A stretch of 61,669 bases of DNA from an uncultured Prevotellaceae bacterium (GCA_900543815.1 UQST01000014.1:1-61669), one strand, 5' to 3'. Shown: positions 7,156 through 16,745, counted from the stretch's first letter. Notes: generated by a model from the sequence alone, not told the origin. Made by a program: numbers and translations.

Positions 7156-9771
7156 CTATGCTGTGAGCAGCTCCACCAGCTTGTCGATGGCTGCCAGCAG
7201 TCCCTCGGGATTGCGGCCGCCAGCGGTGGCGAAGTGAGGCTGACCGCCGCCGCCACCCTGGATGAGCTTGGCAGCCTCGCGGATATTCTTGCCCACGTGA
7301 ACACCAGCTGCCACAGCCTCATCAGATGCTGCTGCAGTGAGCAGAGGCTTCTCGTCATTGATGCTGCCCAGCACCACGATGCTTCCAGGCAGTTCGGCAC
7401 GGATCTGGAAGGCCATATCCTTGACAAACTCAGCAGGCAGGGGAGCAATGCCCTTCACCACCTTGAGCCCGTTCACCTCCTTGGCCTGGCTCATGAACTG
7501 CTGCTTCAGCTGTGCCGCCTTGTCCCTCATGAGTCCGCTCAGTTCGCTGTGAAGCTCGCTGTTCTCGTCTATGGTCTTCTGCACAGCGACCTTCAGGTCG
7601 GGTGCGTTATTGAAGATAGAGCGCAGCTCGGCGGCTGTGTCGATAAGGCTATAGAGCAGATTCTCCACCTGGGCGCCGGTGATGGCCTCCACACGGCGCA
7701 CGCCGGCAGCCACACTGCTCTCGCTCAGGATCTTGAACATGCCCAAGCGTCCAGTGCTGGCAGCGTGACAACCGCCACAGAGCTCTACGCTCTTGCCGAA
7801 CTGTACAACGCGCACCTTGTCGCCATACTTCTCGCCAAAGAGAGCGATGGCACCCAGTTTGCGAGCCTCATCGATGGGCATATCACGGTGGTCCTGCAGG
7901 GGGATATCCTCGCGGATGCGTGCATTGACTATCTGCTCCACGCGGCGCAGTTCCTCGGCTGTCACCTTCTGGAAGTGTGAGAAGTCAAATCGCAGCCCCT
8001 CGGGAGTGACCAGCGAACCCTTCTGCTCCACGTGCTCGCCCAGCACCTCGCGCAGAGCCTGGTCGAGCAGATGCGTGCAGGTGTGGTTGGCCTCGCTGGC
8101 GTGACGCAGGTCGATATCCACACAGGCCATGAAGGGAGCCTGAGGATTCTGGGGAATCTGCTTGGTGATGTGCACGGGCAAGTTGTTCTCGCGCTTGGTG
8201 TCGATGACCTCGATGCTCTCTGTCTCGCTCACGAGCACACCACGGTCGCCCACCTGACCACCCATCTCAGCATAGAAGGGAGTCTTGTCGAGCACTATCT
8301 GATAGAATGTCTGCTTCTTCTGTGTCACACGGCGATAGCGCAGGATGCGGCACTCATACTCGGTGTGGTCCCAACCGACAAAGGTACTGTCGCCGGGCTG
8401 AACCTCCACCCAGTCATCATTCTCCACGGCAGCGGCATTGCGTGCGCGCTCCTTCTGCTTCTGCATCTCGGCATTGAATCCGTCCTCATCCACGGTGAGT
8501 CCGTTCTCCTGGCAGATAAGCTCGGTGAGGTCAAGGGGGAAGCCGTAGGTATCGAAGAGGGTGAATGCCTTCTCGCCTGAGATTACGTTTCTCTGGGCAG
8601 CCTTGGTCTCCTGCATCACACCATCGAGGAGACGGATGCCGGTCTCCAATGTGCGCAGGAAGCTATCCTCCTCCTCCTTCATCACCTTGGAGATGAGTTC
8701 CTTCTGTGCCTGCAGTTCGGGATAGGTGGCACCCATCTCGTGGATGAGCACAGGCAGCAAGCGGTACATGAATGCCTGCTTCTGACCCAGGAAGGTGTAG
8801 GCGTAACGCACGGCACGGCGCAGGATGCGGCGGATGACGTAACCTGCCTTGGCATTGCTGGGCAACTGGCCGTCGGCAATGCTGAAGGCGATGGTGCGCA
8901 GGTGGTCGGCCAATACGCGCATGGCCACATCAGTCTCCTCCTTCTCGCCATAGCGGTAGCCGCTCATGTCGCAGATGGCCTGGATGATGGGCTGGAACAC
9001 ATCGGTGTCATAGTTGGAGTGCTTGCCCTGGATGACGCGCACCAGTCGCTCGAAGCCCATGCCGGTATCGATGACGTTCATCGAGAGGGGTTCCAGATGT
9101 CCGTCGGCCTTGCGCTCATACTGCATGAACACGATGTTCCATATCTCGATGACCTGTGGGTCGTCCTTGTTCACCAGGTCGCGGCCGGATACGTTACCAC
9201 GCTCCTCGGGCAGACGGTTGTCGATGTGAATCTCGGAGCAGGGGCCACATGGACCCGTATCACCCATCTCCCAGAAGTTGTCGTGCTTGTTGCCGTTGAT
9301 GATATGGTCGGCAGGCACGTGCTTGAGCCAGTACTTGGCTGCCTCGTTGTCGCGCTCGAGACCTTCCTCCTCACTTCCCTCGAAGACGGTCACATAGAGA
9401 TCCTTGGGGTTGAGCTTGAGCACGCCCACCAGATACTCCCACGCCATGTCGATGGCTCCTTCCTTGAAGTAGTCGCCGAACGACCAGTTGCCCAGCATCT
9501 CAAACATGGTATGGTGGTAGGTATCATGGCCCACCTCCTCCAGGTCGTTATGCTTTCCGCTCACGCGCAGACACTTCTGGCTGTCGGCACGCCGGCGGGG
9601 TTCGGGATTGCGTGTACCCAGTATGATATCCTTCCACTGGTTCATGCCAGCGTTGGTGAACATCAGTGTAGGGTCGTCCTTAATCACCATAGGGGCTGAG
9701 GGCACAATGGTGTGTCCTTTGGACTCGAAGTATCGGAGAAACGAGTCACGTATTTCGTTTGCTGTCATCAT
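7156..9771 (-). CDS. alaS: alanyl-tRNA synthetase
   Basis: Charges tRNA-Ala with alanine and hydrolyses mis-charged Ser/Gly. The 871-residue length is normal. The class II catalytic core is N-terminal (MTANEIRDSFLRYFESKGH, TNAGMNQWKD, GDTGPCGPCSEI). The editing domain carries HTCTHLLDQAL and the downstream CGGCHAAST zinc ligands. The C-Ala domain ends with a glycine-rich GGGGGQPHFATAGG. It is monocistronic with its own terminator. Its promoter is interlocked with that of the divergent MerR-type gene. The start is at MMTANEI; the second Met is equally possible. Confidence 0.98.
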   Translation of the reverse strand: MMTANEIRDSFLRYFESKGHTIVPSAPMVIKDDPTLMFTNAGMNQWKDIILGTRNPEPRRRADSQKCLRVSGKHNDLEEVGHDTYHHTMFEMLGNWSFGDYFKEGAIDMAWEYLVGVLKLNPKDLYVTVFEGSEEEGLERDNEAAKYWLKHVPADHIINGNKHDNFWEMGDTGPCGPCSEIHIDNRLPEERGNVSGRDLVNKDDPQVIEIWNIVFMQYERKADGHLEPLSMNVIDTGMGFERLVRVIQGKHSNYDTDVFQPIIQAICDMSGYRYGEKEETDVAMRVLADHLRTIAFSIADGQLPSNAKAGYVIRRILRRAVRYAYTFLGQKQAFMYRLLPVLIHEMGATYPELQAQKELISKVMKEEEDSFLRTLETGIRLLDGVMQETKAAQRNVISGEKAFTLFDTYGFPLDLTELICQENGLTVDEDGFNAEMQKQKERARNAAAVENDDWVEVQPGDSTFVGWDHTEYECRILRYRRVTQKKQTFYQIVLDKTPFYAEMGGQVGDRGVLVSETESIEVIDTKRENNLPVHITKQIPQNPQAPFMACVDIDLRHASEANHTCTHLLDQALREVLGEHVEQKGSLVTPEGLRFDFSHFQKVTAEELRRVEQIVNARIREDIPLQDHRDMPIDEARKLGAIALFGEKYGDKVRVVQFGKSVELCGGCHAASTGRLGMFKILSESSVAAGVRRVEAITGAQVENLLYSLIDTAAELRSIFNNAPDLKVAVQKTIDENSELHSELSGLMRDKAAQLKQQFMSQAKEVNGLKVVKGIAPLPAEFVKDMAFQIRAELPGSIVVLGSINDEKPLLTAAASDEAVAAGVHVGKNIREAAKLIQGGGGGQPHFATAGGRNPEGLLAAIDKLVELLTA

Positions 9772-9808
9772 GAATATAGTTTATTCGAATAATCTCTTTG
9801 AAAAACAG

Positions 9809-9839
9809 TTGCAAAGGTAATTTGTTTTACGTATTTTTG
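9809..9839 (+). promoter_or_regulatory. promoter of merR-type gene
   Basis: TTG at 9809-9811, 20-bp spacer, -7 box TATTTTTG at 9832-9839; both match the Bacteroidetes consensus. It ends 38 nt before the ATG and occupies almost the same DNA as the divergent alaS promoter. Confidence 0.7.
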
Positions 9840-9843
9840 CAAA
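9812..9843 (-). promoter_or_regulatory. promoter of alaS
   Basis: On the minus strand TTTG at 9843-9840, a 20-bp spacer and -7 box TACCTTTG at 9819-9812, a full match to TTTG-N20-TAnnTTTG. The -7 box lies about 40 nt from the alaS start. Confidence 0.75.
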
Positions 9844-9877
9844 GGAATTTGGATATAAAAGGGCTTCCCCACCGAAT

Positions 9878-10222
9878 ATGGCACTTAACAAAGACAAGGA
9901 TCTCAAGAAGTATTTCTCCATCAGCGAGGTGGCGACGCAATTTGGCGTGGCTGAGTCGGTGCTGAGATTCTGGGAGAAGGAGTTCCCAAACATCAAGCCA
10001 CGCAAGACTCAGCGCAACGTGAGACAGTACACTCGCGAGGACATCGAGGAGGTGCGCACCGTATATACCCTGCTCAAGGTGCGAGGCATGAAGATAGCAG
10101 CCGCCAGGGAGATGCTGTCCAAGAACAAGAAGGGTGCCGCCGACATGACTGTGGTGCTCAACAAGCTGGAGTCCATCAAGGCCGAACTGCTGGATATCAG
10201 CCGCGAGCTGGCGGAACTGTAA
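9878..10222 (+). CDS. MerR-family transcriptional regulator
   Basis: 114 residues, a cytoplasmic DNA-binding protein. The N-terminal winged helix-turn-helix is seen in KKYFSISEVATQFGVAESVL and RFWEKEFPNIKPRKTQRNVR, followed by QYTREDIEEV and the LLKVRGMKIAAAREML segment typical of MerR. The C-terminal about 35 residues form a short helix for dimerisation (VLNKLESIKAELLDISREL), with no ligand-binding domain and no cysteine metal site. The target is unknown. Because its promoter overlaps that of alaS, it could repress alaS and itself by binding there, but no operator was identified. Confidence 0.9.
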   Translation: MALNKDKDLKKYFSISEVATQFGVAESVLRFWEKEFPNIKPRKTQRNVRQYTREDIEEVRTVYTLLKVRGMKIAAAREMLSKNKKGAADMTVVLNKLESIKAELLDISRELAEL

Positions 10223-10493
10223 GGGACAGGAAAGCACATCCGCCTGCCGGCGAACCAGCCCAAGAGGGAAATCCGCCCGCCTCTAAAGGGAAAAGGAAGA
10301 CTTTACGAGAAGATTTCCCACACACATTTTCCATCCACGAAAAGCACACCAGCGCACAGCCCGACTGCACAGCGGCATTGCCACAACAGCACCGACTTAC
10401 CGAAGATAGTCCGTCATCTGCCCCGCCTCACAACGGAGAAAGACCTTAAGATTGCGGCTCGCAACATCGTATTCAGCAGATGTGAAGGCAAGA
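10223..10493. other. intergenic between merR-type gene and rsh terminator
   Basis: No gene, promoter box or repeat was recognised apart from the terminator hairpin that follows at 10494-10534. Confidence 0.5.
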
Positions 10494-10534
10494 GAAGCCC
10501 CCTCTTGACCTATGTGAAGTCGGGAGGGGGCTTC
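10494..10534 (-). terminator. terminator of rsh
   Basis: Perfect 11-bp G+C-rich stem (GAAGCCCCCTC at 10494-10504 with GAGGGGGCTTC at 10524-10534), immediately 3' of the rsh stop. The T-tail in the minus direction is short (TCTTGCC). It could also serve the converging merR-type gene. Confidence 0.75.
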
Positions 10535-10544
10535 GTCTTGATTC

Positions 10545-12794
10545 CTAGAATCGCACCACATCCTCTATCTCGGGGATGCGTTTGAGGTCGCGGCAGATGT
10601 CCTGCACATCACTCACATCATGCACGCCCAGGCGTATCTCGCAGTCGAAGATGCCGTCGTGGGTATCCACCTTCAGCTGTTGGATGTTCACATTGAGCTG
10701 TTGCGAGAGCACTCCGGTGATTTGGTGCAGCACGCCCACGTGGTCGATGCCATTGACGTGGATGGTTGCAGGGAAGAAGAGTTTCTTGTGCGTATCCCAA
10801 TTGGCCGCCAAGATGTGGTTGCCGTCGCTGGCTTTCAGTTTGGCCGCTATCTCGCACTGGCGCTTGTGGATGGTGATGTTGGTTTTCCCGTCAAAGTATC
10901 CCAGCACATCGTCACCGGGGATGGGATGACAACAGTCGCAGATGGTATAGCGCCCGATAGTCTCTTCGTTGAGTATCAAGGGCTTCTTCTTGTCGATGAC
11001 CAGAGGCACAGGCTCCTCCTGAGGCTTGGCTTCCTCATTGTCATCATGATGGCGCATGAAGAAGGTGAGGTACTTGCTCCAGCCCGTGCGGTCGGGGTTC
11101 TTGCCCTTGAGAACAGCCACGTCGGCATCACCCAGCGTGATGACTCCGCCTCCCAATGCCAGCAAAAGGTCATCGCGGGTGGAGAGGTTGTGGAAACTGC
11201 GCAACTTGTCAATGTTCACGCTGCTGGCTTCCATGTCATGCTCACGCAGGAAGGCATTGAGCAGCTCCTCGCCCTGTTTCTGCTTCTCGCGTTCTTCGCG
11301 GCGCAGCACAGCCTGTATCTTGCCCTTTGCCTTGGCGGTGGTGACAAAGTTCATCCACTCCGGTGCCACCTTCTGGCTCTTTGAGGTGAGTATCTCCACC
11401 TGGTCGCCGCTCTGCAGCACGTAGCTGATGGGCTCCAGCTTGTGGTTGACCTTGGCACCGATGCAGTGTGTGCCCAGGAAGGTATGGATGGTGAAGGCAA
11501 AGTCCAGCACGGTGCTGTCGGCCGGCATAGTCTTGAACTCGCCCTTAGGAGTGACCACGAAGATCTCACTCGCGTATAAGTTGAGCTTGATGGTGTCCAG
11601 AAAGTCGATGGCGTTAGGCTGTGGGTCATCCAGTATCTCCTTGATGGTGTGCAGCCACTTGTCCAGTTCGTTCTCGCTGTCTTCGCTTGTCTTGCCGCCC
11701 TCCTTGTACTTCCAGTGTGCGGCGAAGCCCTGTTCGGCCATCTCGTCCATGCGCTGGCTGCGTATCTGCACCTCTATCCACTGGCCGGTGTGGCTCATCA
11801 GAGTGGTGTGCAGAGCCTGGTAGCCATTGGCTTTCGGATGCGAGAGCCAATCGCGGAAGCGCTCTGGATGTGGCTTGTAGATGCTGCTGGCGATGGCATA
11901 TATCTGGAAGCACTCGGCTATCTCATCCTGCACCCCTTCGTTCTGGAAGATGATGCGCACGGCCAGAATGTCGTATATCTCCTCAAAGGAGATGTGCTTG
12001 TTCTGCATCTTCGTCCAGATGCTGTAGGGCGACTTGATGCGTGCCTTTATCTCATATTTGAGTCCCGTAGCGTCGAGACGCTCTCTGATGGGGGCGGTGA
12101 ACTGTGCAAAGATGGTGTTCAGATGGTCCTGCATGTCGGCCAGCTTCTGCTTGATATCACGATATTCCTCGGGATGCTCATAGCTGAAACTCAGGTCCTC
12201 AAGCTCTTCCTTTATCTTGTTCAGACCAAGTCGGTTGGCCAGAGGTGCATAGATATACAGAGTCTCTCCTGCTATCTTGTACTGCTTGTTGGGCAACTGA
12301 CTGCCCAGCGTGCGCATGTTGTGCAGGCGGTCGGATATCTTGATAAGTATCACGCGGATGTCGTCACTCATGGTGAGGAGCAGTTTCTTGAAGCTCTCTG
12401 CCTGTGCCGACGCCTTGTCTCCGAATATTCCACCCGATATCTTGGTGAGTCCGTCGGTAATCTGTGCTATCTTGGGACCGAATATATTCTCGATGTCCTC
12501 CACCGTGTAGTCGGTATCCTCTACCACATCATGAAGCAATGCAGCACATATGCTGGTACTGCCCAGCCCTATCTCCTCGCAGGCAATCTGCGCCACGGCG
12601 ATGGGGTGCATGATGTACGGTTCGCCTGACAGGCGGCGAACTCCCTTGTGGGCCTGCCGTGCGAAGTTGAAGGCTTTCTCTATTATCTCGGTATGCTTGC
12701 GGTGACGCGACTGCAGGTAGGTATCTACCAGATGCTTGTAAGCCGCTTCCACCATACGTGCGTCTTCCTGTTCTCTGCTTGTCATCTGCTCCAT
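10545..12794 (-). CDS. rsh: RelA/SpoT bifunctional (p)ppGpp synthetase/hydrolase
   Basis: Makes and degrades the stringent-response alarmone (p)ppGpp. 749 residues, the full long-RSH length. The HD hydrolase domain has H88-D89 and E92-D93 in LLHDVVEDTDY. KISDRLHNMRTLGSQ follows and the synthetase domain begins near IYDILAVRIIF. The TGS domain starts around FVVTPKGEFKTMPADSTV and the ACT domain ends the chain (VNGIDHVGVLHQITGVLSQ). It follows mltD by 86 nt on the same strand and is probably the last gene of the parA-parB-DUF5683-mltD-rsh operon. A strong terminator follows. Confidence 0.96.
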   Translation of the reverse strand: MEQMTSREQEDARMVEAAYKHLVDTYLQSRHRKHTEIIEKAFNFARQAHKGVRRLSGEPYIMHPIAVAQIACEEIGLGSTSICAALLHDVVEDTDYTVEDIENIFGPKIAQITDGLTKISGGIFGDKASAQAESFKKLLLTMSDDIRVILIKISDRLHNMRTLGSQLPNKQYKIAGETLYIYAPLANRLGLNKIKEELEDLSFSYEHPEEYRDIKQKLADMQDHLNTIFAQFTAPIRERLDATGLKYEIKARIKSPYSIWTKMQNKHISFEEIYDILAVRIIFQNEGVQDEIAECFQIYAIASSIYKPHPERFRDWLSHPKANGYQALHTTLMSHTGQWIEVQIRSQRMDEMAEQGFAAHWKYKEGGKTSEDSENELDKWLHTIKEILDDPQPNAIDFLDTIKLNLYASEIFVVTPKGEFKTMPADSTVLDFAFTIHTFLGTHCIGAKVNHKLEPISYVLQSGDQVEILTSKSQKVAPEWMNFVTTAKAKGKIQAVLRREEREKQKQGEELLNAFLREHDMEASSVNIDKLRSFHNLSTRDDLLLALGGGVITLGDADVAVLKGKNPDRTGWSKYLTFFMRHHDDNEEAKPQEEPVPLVIDKKKPLILNEETIGRYTICDCCHPIPGDDVLGYFDGKTNITIHKRQCEIAAKLKASDGNHILAANWDTHKKLFFPATIHVNGIDHVGVLHQITGVLSQQLNVNIQQLKVDTHDGIFDCEIRLGVHDVSDVQDICRDLKRIPEIEDVVRF

Positions 12795-12880
12795 AACATC
12801 CGCCTTAATGAGGTTCTATATATAATAGTACACGTGTGCGCGCGTTCTTTATTACTTTATCCCGGGTGCCTCAGCGCGTT

Positions 12881-14155
12881 TCACTTCACGCGCAAGCGCT
12901 GTCCGGGATTGATGCGAGTGCTGCGCATTTTGTTGAGGCGCTTTATCCTATTCACAGTGGTGTGGTTTCGACGGGCAATGGCACCCAGCGTATCGCCTCT
13001 GCGCACCTTCGCATACACTCCGCGCGACTGGCGTGAATCACGCGACTTGGTGTCGCGCACAGCCACTTCCACCACATTCTTCTGTTCCTCGGGCTGCACA
13101 TAGATGCTGTCTCCAGCCTCGATGAAGGCGTTCACCTTGTCGCCTGGCAGGCGCAGGATGCAGGGGCGTATTTCACCGGGAACCATATTGGTGCGGTACT
13201 GGGGGTTGAGTGCCTTGAGTTCGTCAAGCGGCACTCCGCACACCTGCCCCACACGATCAAGGCGCACATTGCGCGATACGTGCAGGGTATCAGAGGTAGG
13301 CGGGAGCGTTGTCTTCACGGGACAAATGTTGTGCTCGCAGTAGTAATTCATGATGTAGTTGGCTGCGATGAATGCCGGCACGTAGCCCTGGGTCTCCCGG
13401 GGCAGATAGGGATAGATGGTCCAGTAGTCTGTCACACCTCCCGCACGCTTGATGGCCTTGCTCACATTATTGGGTCCGCAGTTGTAGCTGGCTATCACGA
13501 GCGTCCAGTCACCGAATATGTCGTAGAGGTCCTTCAGGTAGCGTGCGGCTGCGAAACTGGCTTTCACAGGGTCGCGGCGCTCATCCACCAGGCTGGTCAC
13601 CTCCAGTCCGTACTGCTTGCCGGTGCCTATCATGAACTGCCAGAGTCCGGCGGCTCCCACGCGGCTGGTGGCTCCGGGATTGAGCGCACTCTCTATGACA
13701 GGCAGGTACTTCAGTTCGAGAGGCACCTGGTAGGCTTCCAAAGCCTCCTCGAAGATGGGTACATAAAAGTTGAAAGCCCCCAGCATCACGCTCACCGAGC
13801 GGCGCAGACGGCTTCCATACTGGTCTATGTATTTCCTCACAACGTCGTTGTACGACATGGCCACCACATTGGGCAGACGGCGCAGGCGCTGCTGATATAC
13901 TTCGGGAGCGAAGGTGACCACCTCGCCCGTAGTGTGACACTCGTCACCCATAGTGAGTTGGGTGCGCACTGCCCAGCTGTGGAGCAGGCTGTCCATCTCC
14001 TGTGTCTGCATGCCCTCAGGCAGCACCAGCGAATCATCGTTGCCGTCGGCAATACTGTCGGAGGCCACTTCCTGGGCACCGGCAGCCACTGTGCCGGCCA
14101 TCATAAAAGCCGCCGAGAGTGCGGCTGTATGCAATATCTTAGTCAATCGTTTCAT
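12881..14155 (-). CDS. mltD: membrane-bound lytic murein transglycosylase D-like protein with LysM
   Basis: Cleaves the glycan strands of peptidoglycan with formation of 1,6-anhydro-MurNAc. The 424-residue protein has an N-terminal signal sequence (about residues 1-28, ending in GAQ) and acts in the periplasm. The SLT domain spans about 125-270; the catalytic Glu is E155 in VIESALNPGATS, followed by GAAGLWQFM and the NCGP segment. A C-terminal LysM repeat (YAKVRRGDTLGAIARRN..., 381-424) binds peptidoglycan, and a diverged LysM-like segment sits around 295-350. No lipobox was seen, unlike E. coli MltD. It starts 17 nt after the DUF5683 stop. Confidence 0.93.
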   Translation of the reverse strand: MKRLTKILHTAALSAAFMMAGTVAAGAQEVASDSIADGNDDSLVLPEGMQTQEMDSLLHSWAVRTQLTMGDECHTTGEVVTFAPEVYQQRLRRLPNVVAMSYNDVVRKYIDQYGSRLRRSVSVMLGAFNFYVPIFEEALEAYQVPLELKYLPVIESALNPGATSRVGAAGLWQFMIGTGKQYGLEVTSLVDERRDPVKASFAAARYLKDLYDIFGDWTLVIASYNCGPNNVSKAIKRAGGVTDYWTIYPYLPRETQGYVPAFIAANYIMNYYCEHNICPVKTTLPPTSDTLHVSRNVRLDRVGQVCGVPLDELKALNPQYRTNMVPGEIRPCILRLPGDKVNAFIEAGDSIYVQPEEQKNVVEVAVRDTKSRDSRQSRGVYAKVRRGDTLGAIARRNHTTVNRIKRLNKMRSTRINPGQRLRVK

Positions 14156-14172
14156 TGTCGTTTACTTTTTCC

Positions 14173-14976
14173 TCAGAAGTTCAGACAGACACTCAGCGCG
14201 GGCACTTGGCGCACTCCGCGCCCTCCCACCATGTAGGTCTTCATCATACTGGGTTCGAGATGCATGCTCAGGTCGCTGCTGATATCAAACGAAGAGAGCT
14301 CGGCATCCACATAAGCATCCACCACCGACAGCAGATACACACCCGCAAAGGCGAATATGCTCATGTCGCGAAAGCGGCGGAAGTGGTTCTTCTTGTTCTT
14401 GAAAATCTCCTTGAAGCGCTCTTCCTTGCCCGTGATATCGTATCCCAGGGGGAGCATCTTCTCGTAGCTCTTGGTATTGGGGTCGCTGTCCATGATGTCG
14501 AGATAGGCCTGCGAATAGTCCTTCAGCATCTGGTTGTTCCAGGTGAGGGCATATGCACAGCCCAGGTATCCGCCGTAGATGATAGGCAGCTTCCAGTACT
14601 TGCGGTTGTATATCTGGCCTCCTCCAGGCACCACAAGGGCAAGCCACATGGCGCGTATGGGGTCGGGCTGGAAATGGGAGAGGCGGCTCTCGGGTTTGGC
14701 TGTGCGCAGCAAGCTGTCGGTCACAGCGGCCAGAGCTGCCGTATCGATAGCCAGCGTGTCGGCCGAAAGTTCCTCGGTGGTATCGGCCTGGCAGATGTCC
14801 TGAGGCTGGCACGCTGCTGCATCAGGCTCCACAGCCGCCTGGTTCAGCCCAGGCACAGACGTGCACGGGGCCTGCAACCCCACCTGTGCATGCAGCAGGG
14901 CCGTTATGCTCCAGCAGACGAAGGCCAGCACCACGGCCAGCCTCCTGCTTCCTGATATGAGGCAGCGCGGTGTCAA
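14173..14976 (-). CDS. DUF5683 domain membrane protein
   Basis: 267 residues. N-terminal signal or anchor segment (about 12-31), a long low-complexity Ala/Asp/Thr-rich stretch (40-85), then the DUF5683 core: PIRAMWLALVVPGGGQIYNRKYWKLP, GGYLGCAYALTWN and a second hydrophobic segment FAFAGVYLLSVVDAYVDA. The biochemical function is unknown. Its position between parB and mltD is conserved in Bacteroidetes. Its ATG overlaps the parB stop by 4 bp, showing translational coupling. Confidence 0.85.
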   Translation of the reverse strand: MTPRCLISGSRRLAVVLAFVCWSITALLHAQVGLQAPCTSVPGLNQAAVEPDAAACQPQDICQADTTEELSADTLAIDTAALAAVTDSLLRTAKPESRLSHFQPDPIRAMWLALVVPGGGQIYNRKYWKLPIIYGGYLGCAYALTWNNQMLKDYSQAYLDIMDSDPNTKSYEKMLPLGYDITGKEERFKEIFKNKKNHFRRFRDMSIFAFAGVYLLSVVDAYVDAELSSFDISSDLSMHLEPSMMKTYMVGGRGVRQVPALSVCLNF

Positions 14977-15875
14977 CTCTTCAGACGGTCAAATATTCCC
15001 ATGATGCGCTCCAGCTCTGCCTCGTTGGCAAAGGGGATGCTTATCTTTCCCTTGCCCTTGTCAGAGCAGGTCATCTGCACTTTGGTCTGGAAGAAACTGC
15101 TCAGACTGTCGCGCAGAACATTGTATTCCATGCTCAGTGTGGAGCCTTTCTGGCGGATGCGCTTGCCGTCCTTGCCCTTCACGGTACCGCCTGCCGACAG
15201 TTCCTTGACCATCTCCTCCACACGGCGGACGCTCAGTCCGTTGGCCACCATCTCGTCGAAGACGTGCAGTTGGGCCTTTGGATCGTCCAGTGACAACAGG
15301 GCACGTGCATGTCCCATATCTATCTGCCTCTCCTTGAGAGCCACCTGGATGGGTGCGGGCAGCTTGAGCAGCCGCAGGTAGTTGGTCACTGTAGCGCGGT
15401 TCTTGCCCACCTTCTCGCTCAGCTGCTCCTGCGTGAGTTCGTATTGTTCTATCAGATGCTGGTAGGCCAGAGCCACCTCCAGGGCGGTGAGATCCTGCCT
15501 TTGGATGTTCTCCACAAGCGCCATCTCCATCATGTTCTCGTCATCCACAGTGCGGATGTAGGCCGGCACGCGCTCCAGGCCGGCCATCTGACAAGCCCTC
15601 CAGCGGCGCTCTCCGGCAATGATGGTATAGAATCCGTCGCCCGTATCACGCAGGGTGATGGGCTGCACGATGCCTATCTGCGCGATGCTGTCGGCCAGTT
15701 CGCGCAGGCTTTCCTCATTGAATTCCCGGCGTGGCTGATCGGGGTTGGGCTTGATGAGCATCACATCCACCTCGCCTATGTTAGACGAGCCGCCTGTGTT
15801 CACCTCGCTGGTGTCCAGCAGTGCGTCCAAGCCTCGGCCCAGTGCCGGAGTGCCATATTTCCTTCGTATAGTCAT
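14973..15875 (-). CDS. parB: chromosome-partitioning protein ParB
   Basis: CTP-dependent DNA clamp that loads at parS and is moved by ParA. 300 residues. The N-terminal part has LGRGLDALLD, IKPNPDQPRREF and the CTP-binding boxes GERRWRACQMAGL and ENIQRQDLTALEVA. A helix-turn-helix (LTQEQLSEKVGKNRATVTNYLRLL) contacts parS, and the C-terminal dimerisation domain follows. It starts 11 nt after the parA stop. No perfect parS palindrome was spotted in the neighbouring intergenic DNA. Confidence 0.96.
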   Translation of the reverse strand: MTIRRKYGTPALGRGLDALLDTSEVNTGGSSNIGEVDVMLIKPNPDQPRREFNEESLRELADSIAQIGIVQPITLRDTGDGFYTIIAGERRWRACQMAGLERVPAYIRTVDDENMMEMALVENIQRQDLTALEVALAYQHLIEQYELTQEQLSEKVGKNRATVTNYLRLLKLPAPIQVALKERQIDMGHARALLSLDDPKAQLHVFDEMVANGLSVRRVEEMVKELSAGGTVKGKDGKRIRQKGSTLSMEYNVLRDSLSSFFQTKVQMTCSDKGKGKISIPFANEAELERIMGIFDRLKS

Positions 15876-15886
15876 GTGTATTGTCT

Positions 15887-16654
15887 TTAAGACTCGTTTT
15901 TGCTGACAATCTCTTCGGCCAGACTCACGTATGCCTTGGCTCCTGCCGAGTCGGCATCATAGAGTATGGCAGGCATTCCATGCCCGGGCGCTTCGCTCAG
16001 CTTCACGTTGCGCTGTATCACGGTCTGGAACACCAGGTCGCGGAAATGCCTCCTCACCTCGTCCCTCACCTGATTGGCCAGTCGCAGACGGCCGTCATAC
16101 ATGGTGAGCAGGAAGCCCTCGATCTCCAGTTCCTGATTGAGCCGTGACTTCACGATCTTGATTGTGTTGAGCAACTGACTGATGCCCTCCAGGGCAAAAT
16201 ACTCGCACTGCACGGGTATGATGACGCTTTGCGCCGCCGTGAGAGCGTTGACCGTGATGAGCCCCAGGCTGGGGCTGCAGTCGATGAGGATGTAATCATA
16301 CTCGTTGCGAACGTCTGCCAGCAGGCGCTTGAGCACGGTCTCCCGGGAGCGCATCTTGAGCATCTCTATCTCTGCACCCACCAGATCCACATGCGAGGGG
16401 ATGATGTCAAGGCCCTCGATGTCAGTTGTATAGATAGTCTCGCGTATGGACATCTGTCCGGTCAGTGCGTTGTAGATGGAGCTGTCCACCTGCTTGCTAT
16501 CTACTCCGAGTCCGCTTGAGGCATTGGCCTGCGGGTCAGCGTCAATCAACAAGACTTTCTTCTCCATAGTGGCCAGCGATGCGGCCAGGTTCATGCTGGT
16601 GGTGGTCTTGCCCACTCCACCCTTCTGATTGGCTACTGCAATAATCTTGCTCAT
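15887..16654 (-). CDS. parA: chromosome-partitioning ATPase ParA (Soj)
   Basis: Walker-type ATPase that positions ParB-parS complexes. 255 residues from the start at MSKIIAVANQ. The deviant Walker A is QKGGVGKTTT (signature Lys at 11, catalytic Lys at 16), then LIDADPQAN and DYILIDCSPSLG. The open frame extends to 17194, but the extra sequence has no family match, overlaps surE and crosses the promoter. A Met six codons upstream (16672) is an alternative. First gene of the par operon. Confidence 0.96.
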   Translation of the reverse strand: MSKIIAVANQKGGVGKTTTSMNLAASLATMEKKVLLIDADPQANASSGLGVDSKQVDSSIYNALTGQMSIRETIYTTDIEGLDIIPSHVDLVGAEIEMLKMRSRETVLKRLLADVRNEYDYILIDCSPSLGLITVNALTAAQSVIIPVQCEYFALEGISQLLNTIKIVKSRLNQELEIEGFLLTMYDGRLRLANQVRDEVRRHFRDLVFQTVIQRNVKLSEAPGHGMPAILYDADSAGAKAYVSLAEEIVSKNES

Positions 16655-16687
16655 TCGGTATGTCCCTTTCATGTTGTTTATCGGGTG

Positions 16688-16695
16688 CAAAGTTA
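16688..16695 (-). promoter_or_regulatory. -7 box of parA promoter
   Basis: Minus-strand TAACTTTG matches TAnnTTTG, about 34 nt before the parA ATG. No clear -33 TTG at the expected spacing. Confidence 0.5.
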
Positions 16696-16745
16696 TGCCT
16701 TTTGAGGCGATGTTGTCCCAGCCAGGGGAGACGAATGGGAAAAGT

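Noticed and set aside
6909..7448. 179-codon minus-strand ORF
   Set aside because: Overlaps the alaS 3' end and the alaS terminator; it is an alternative frame.
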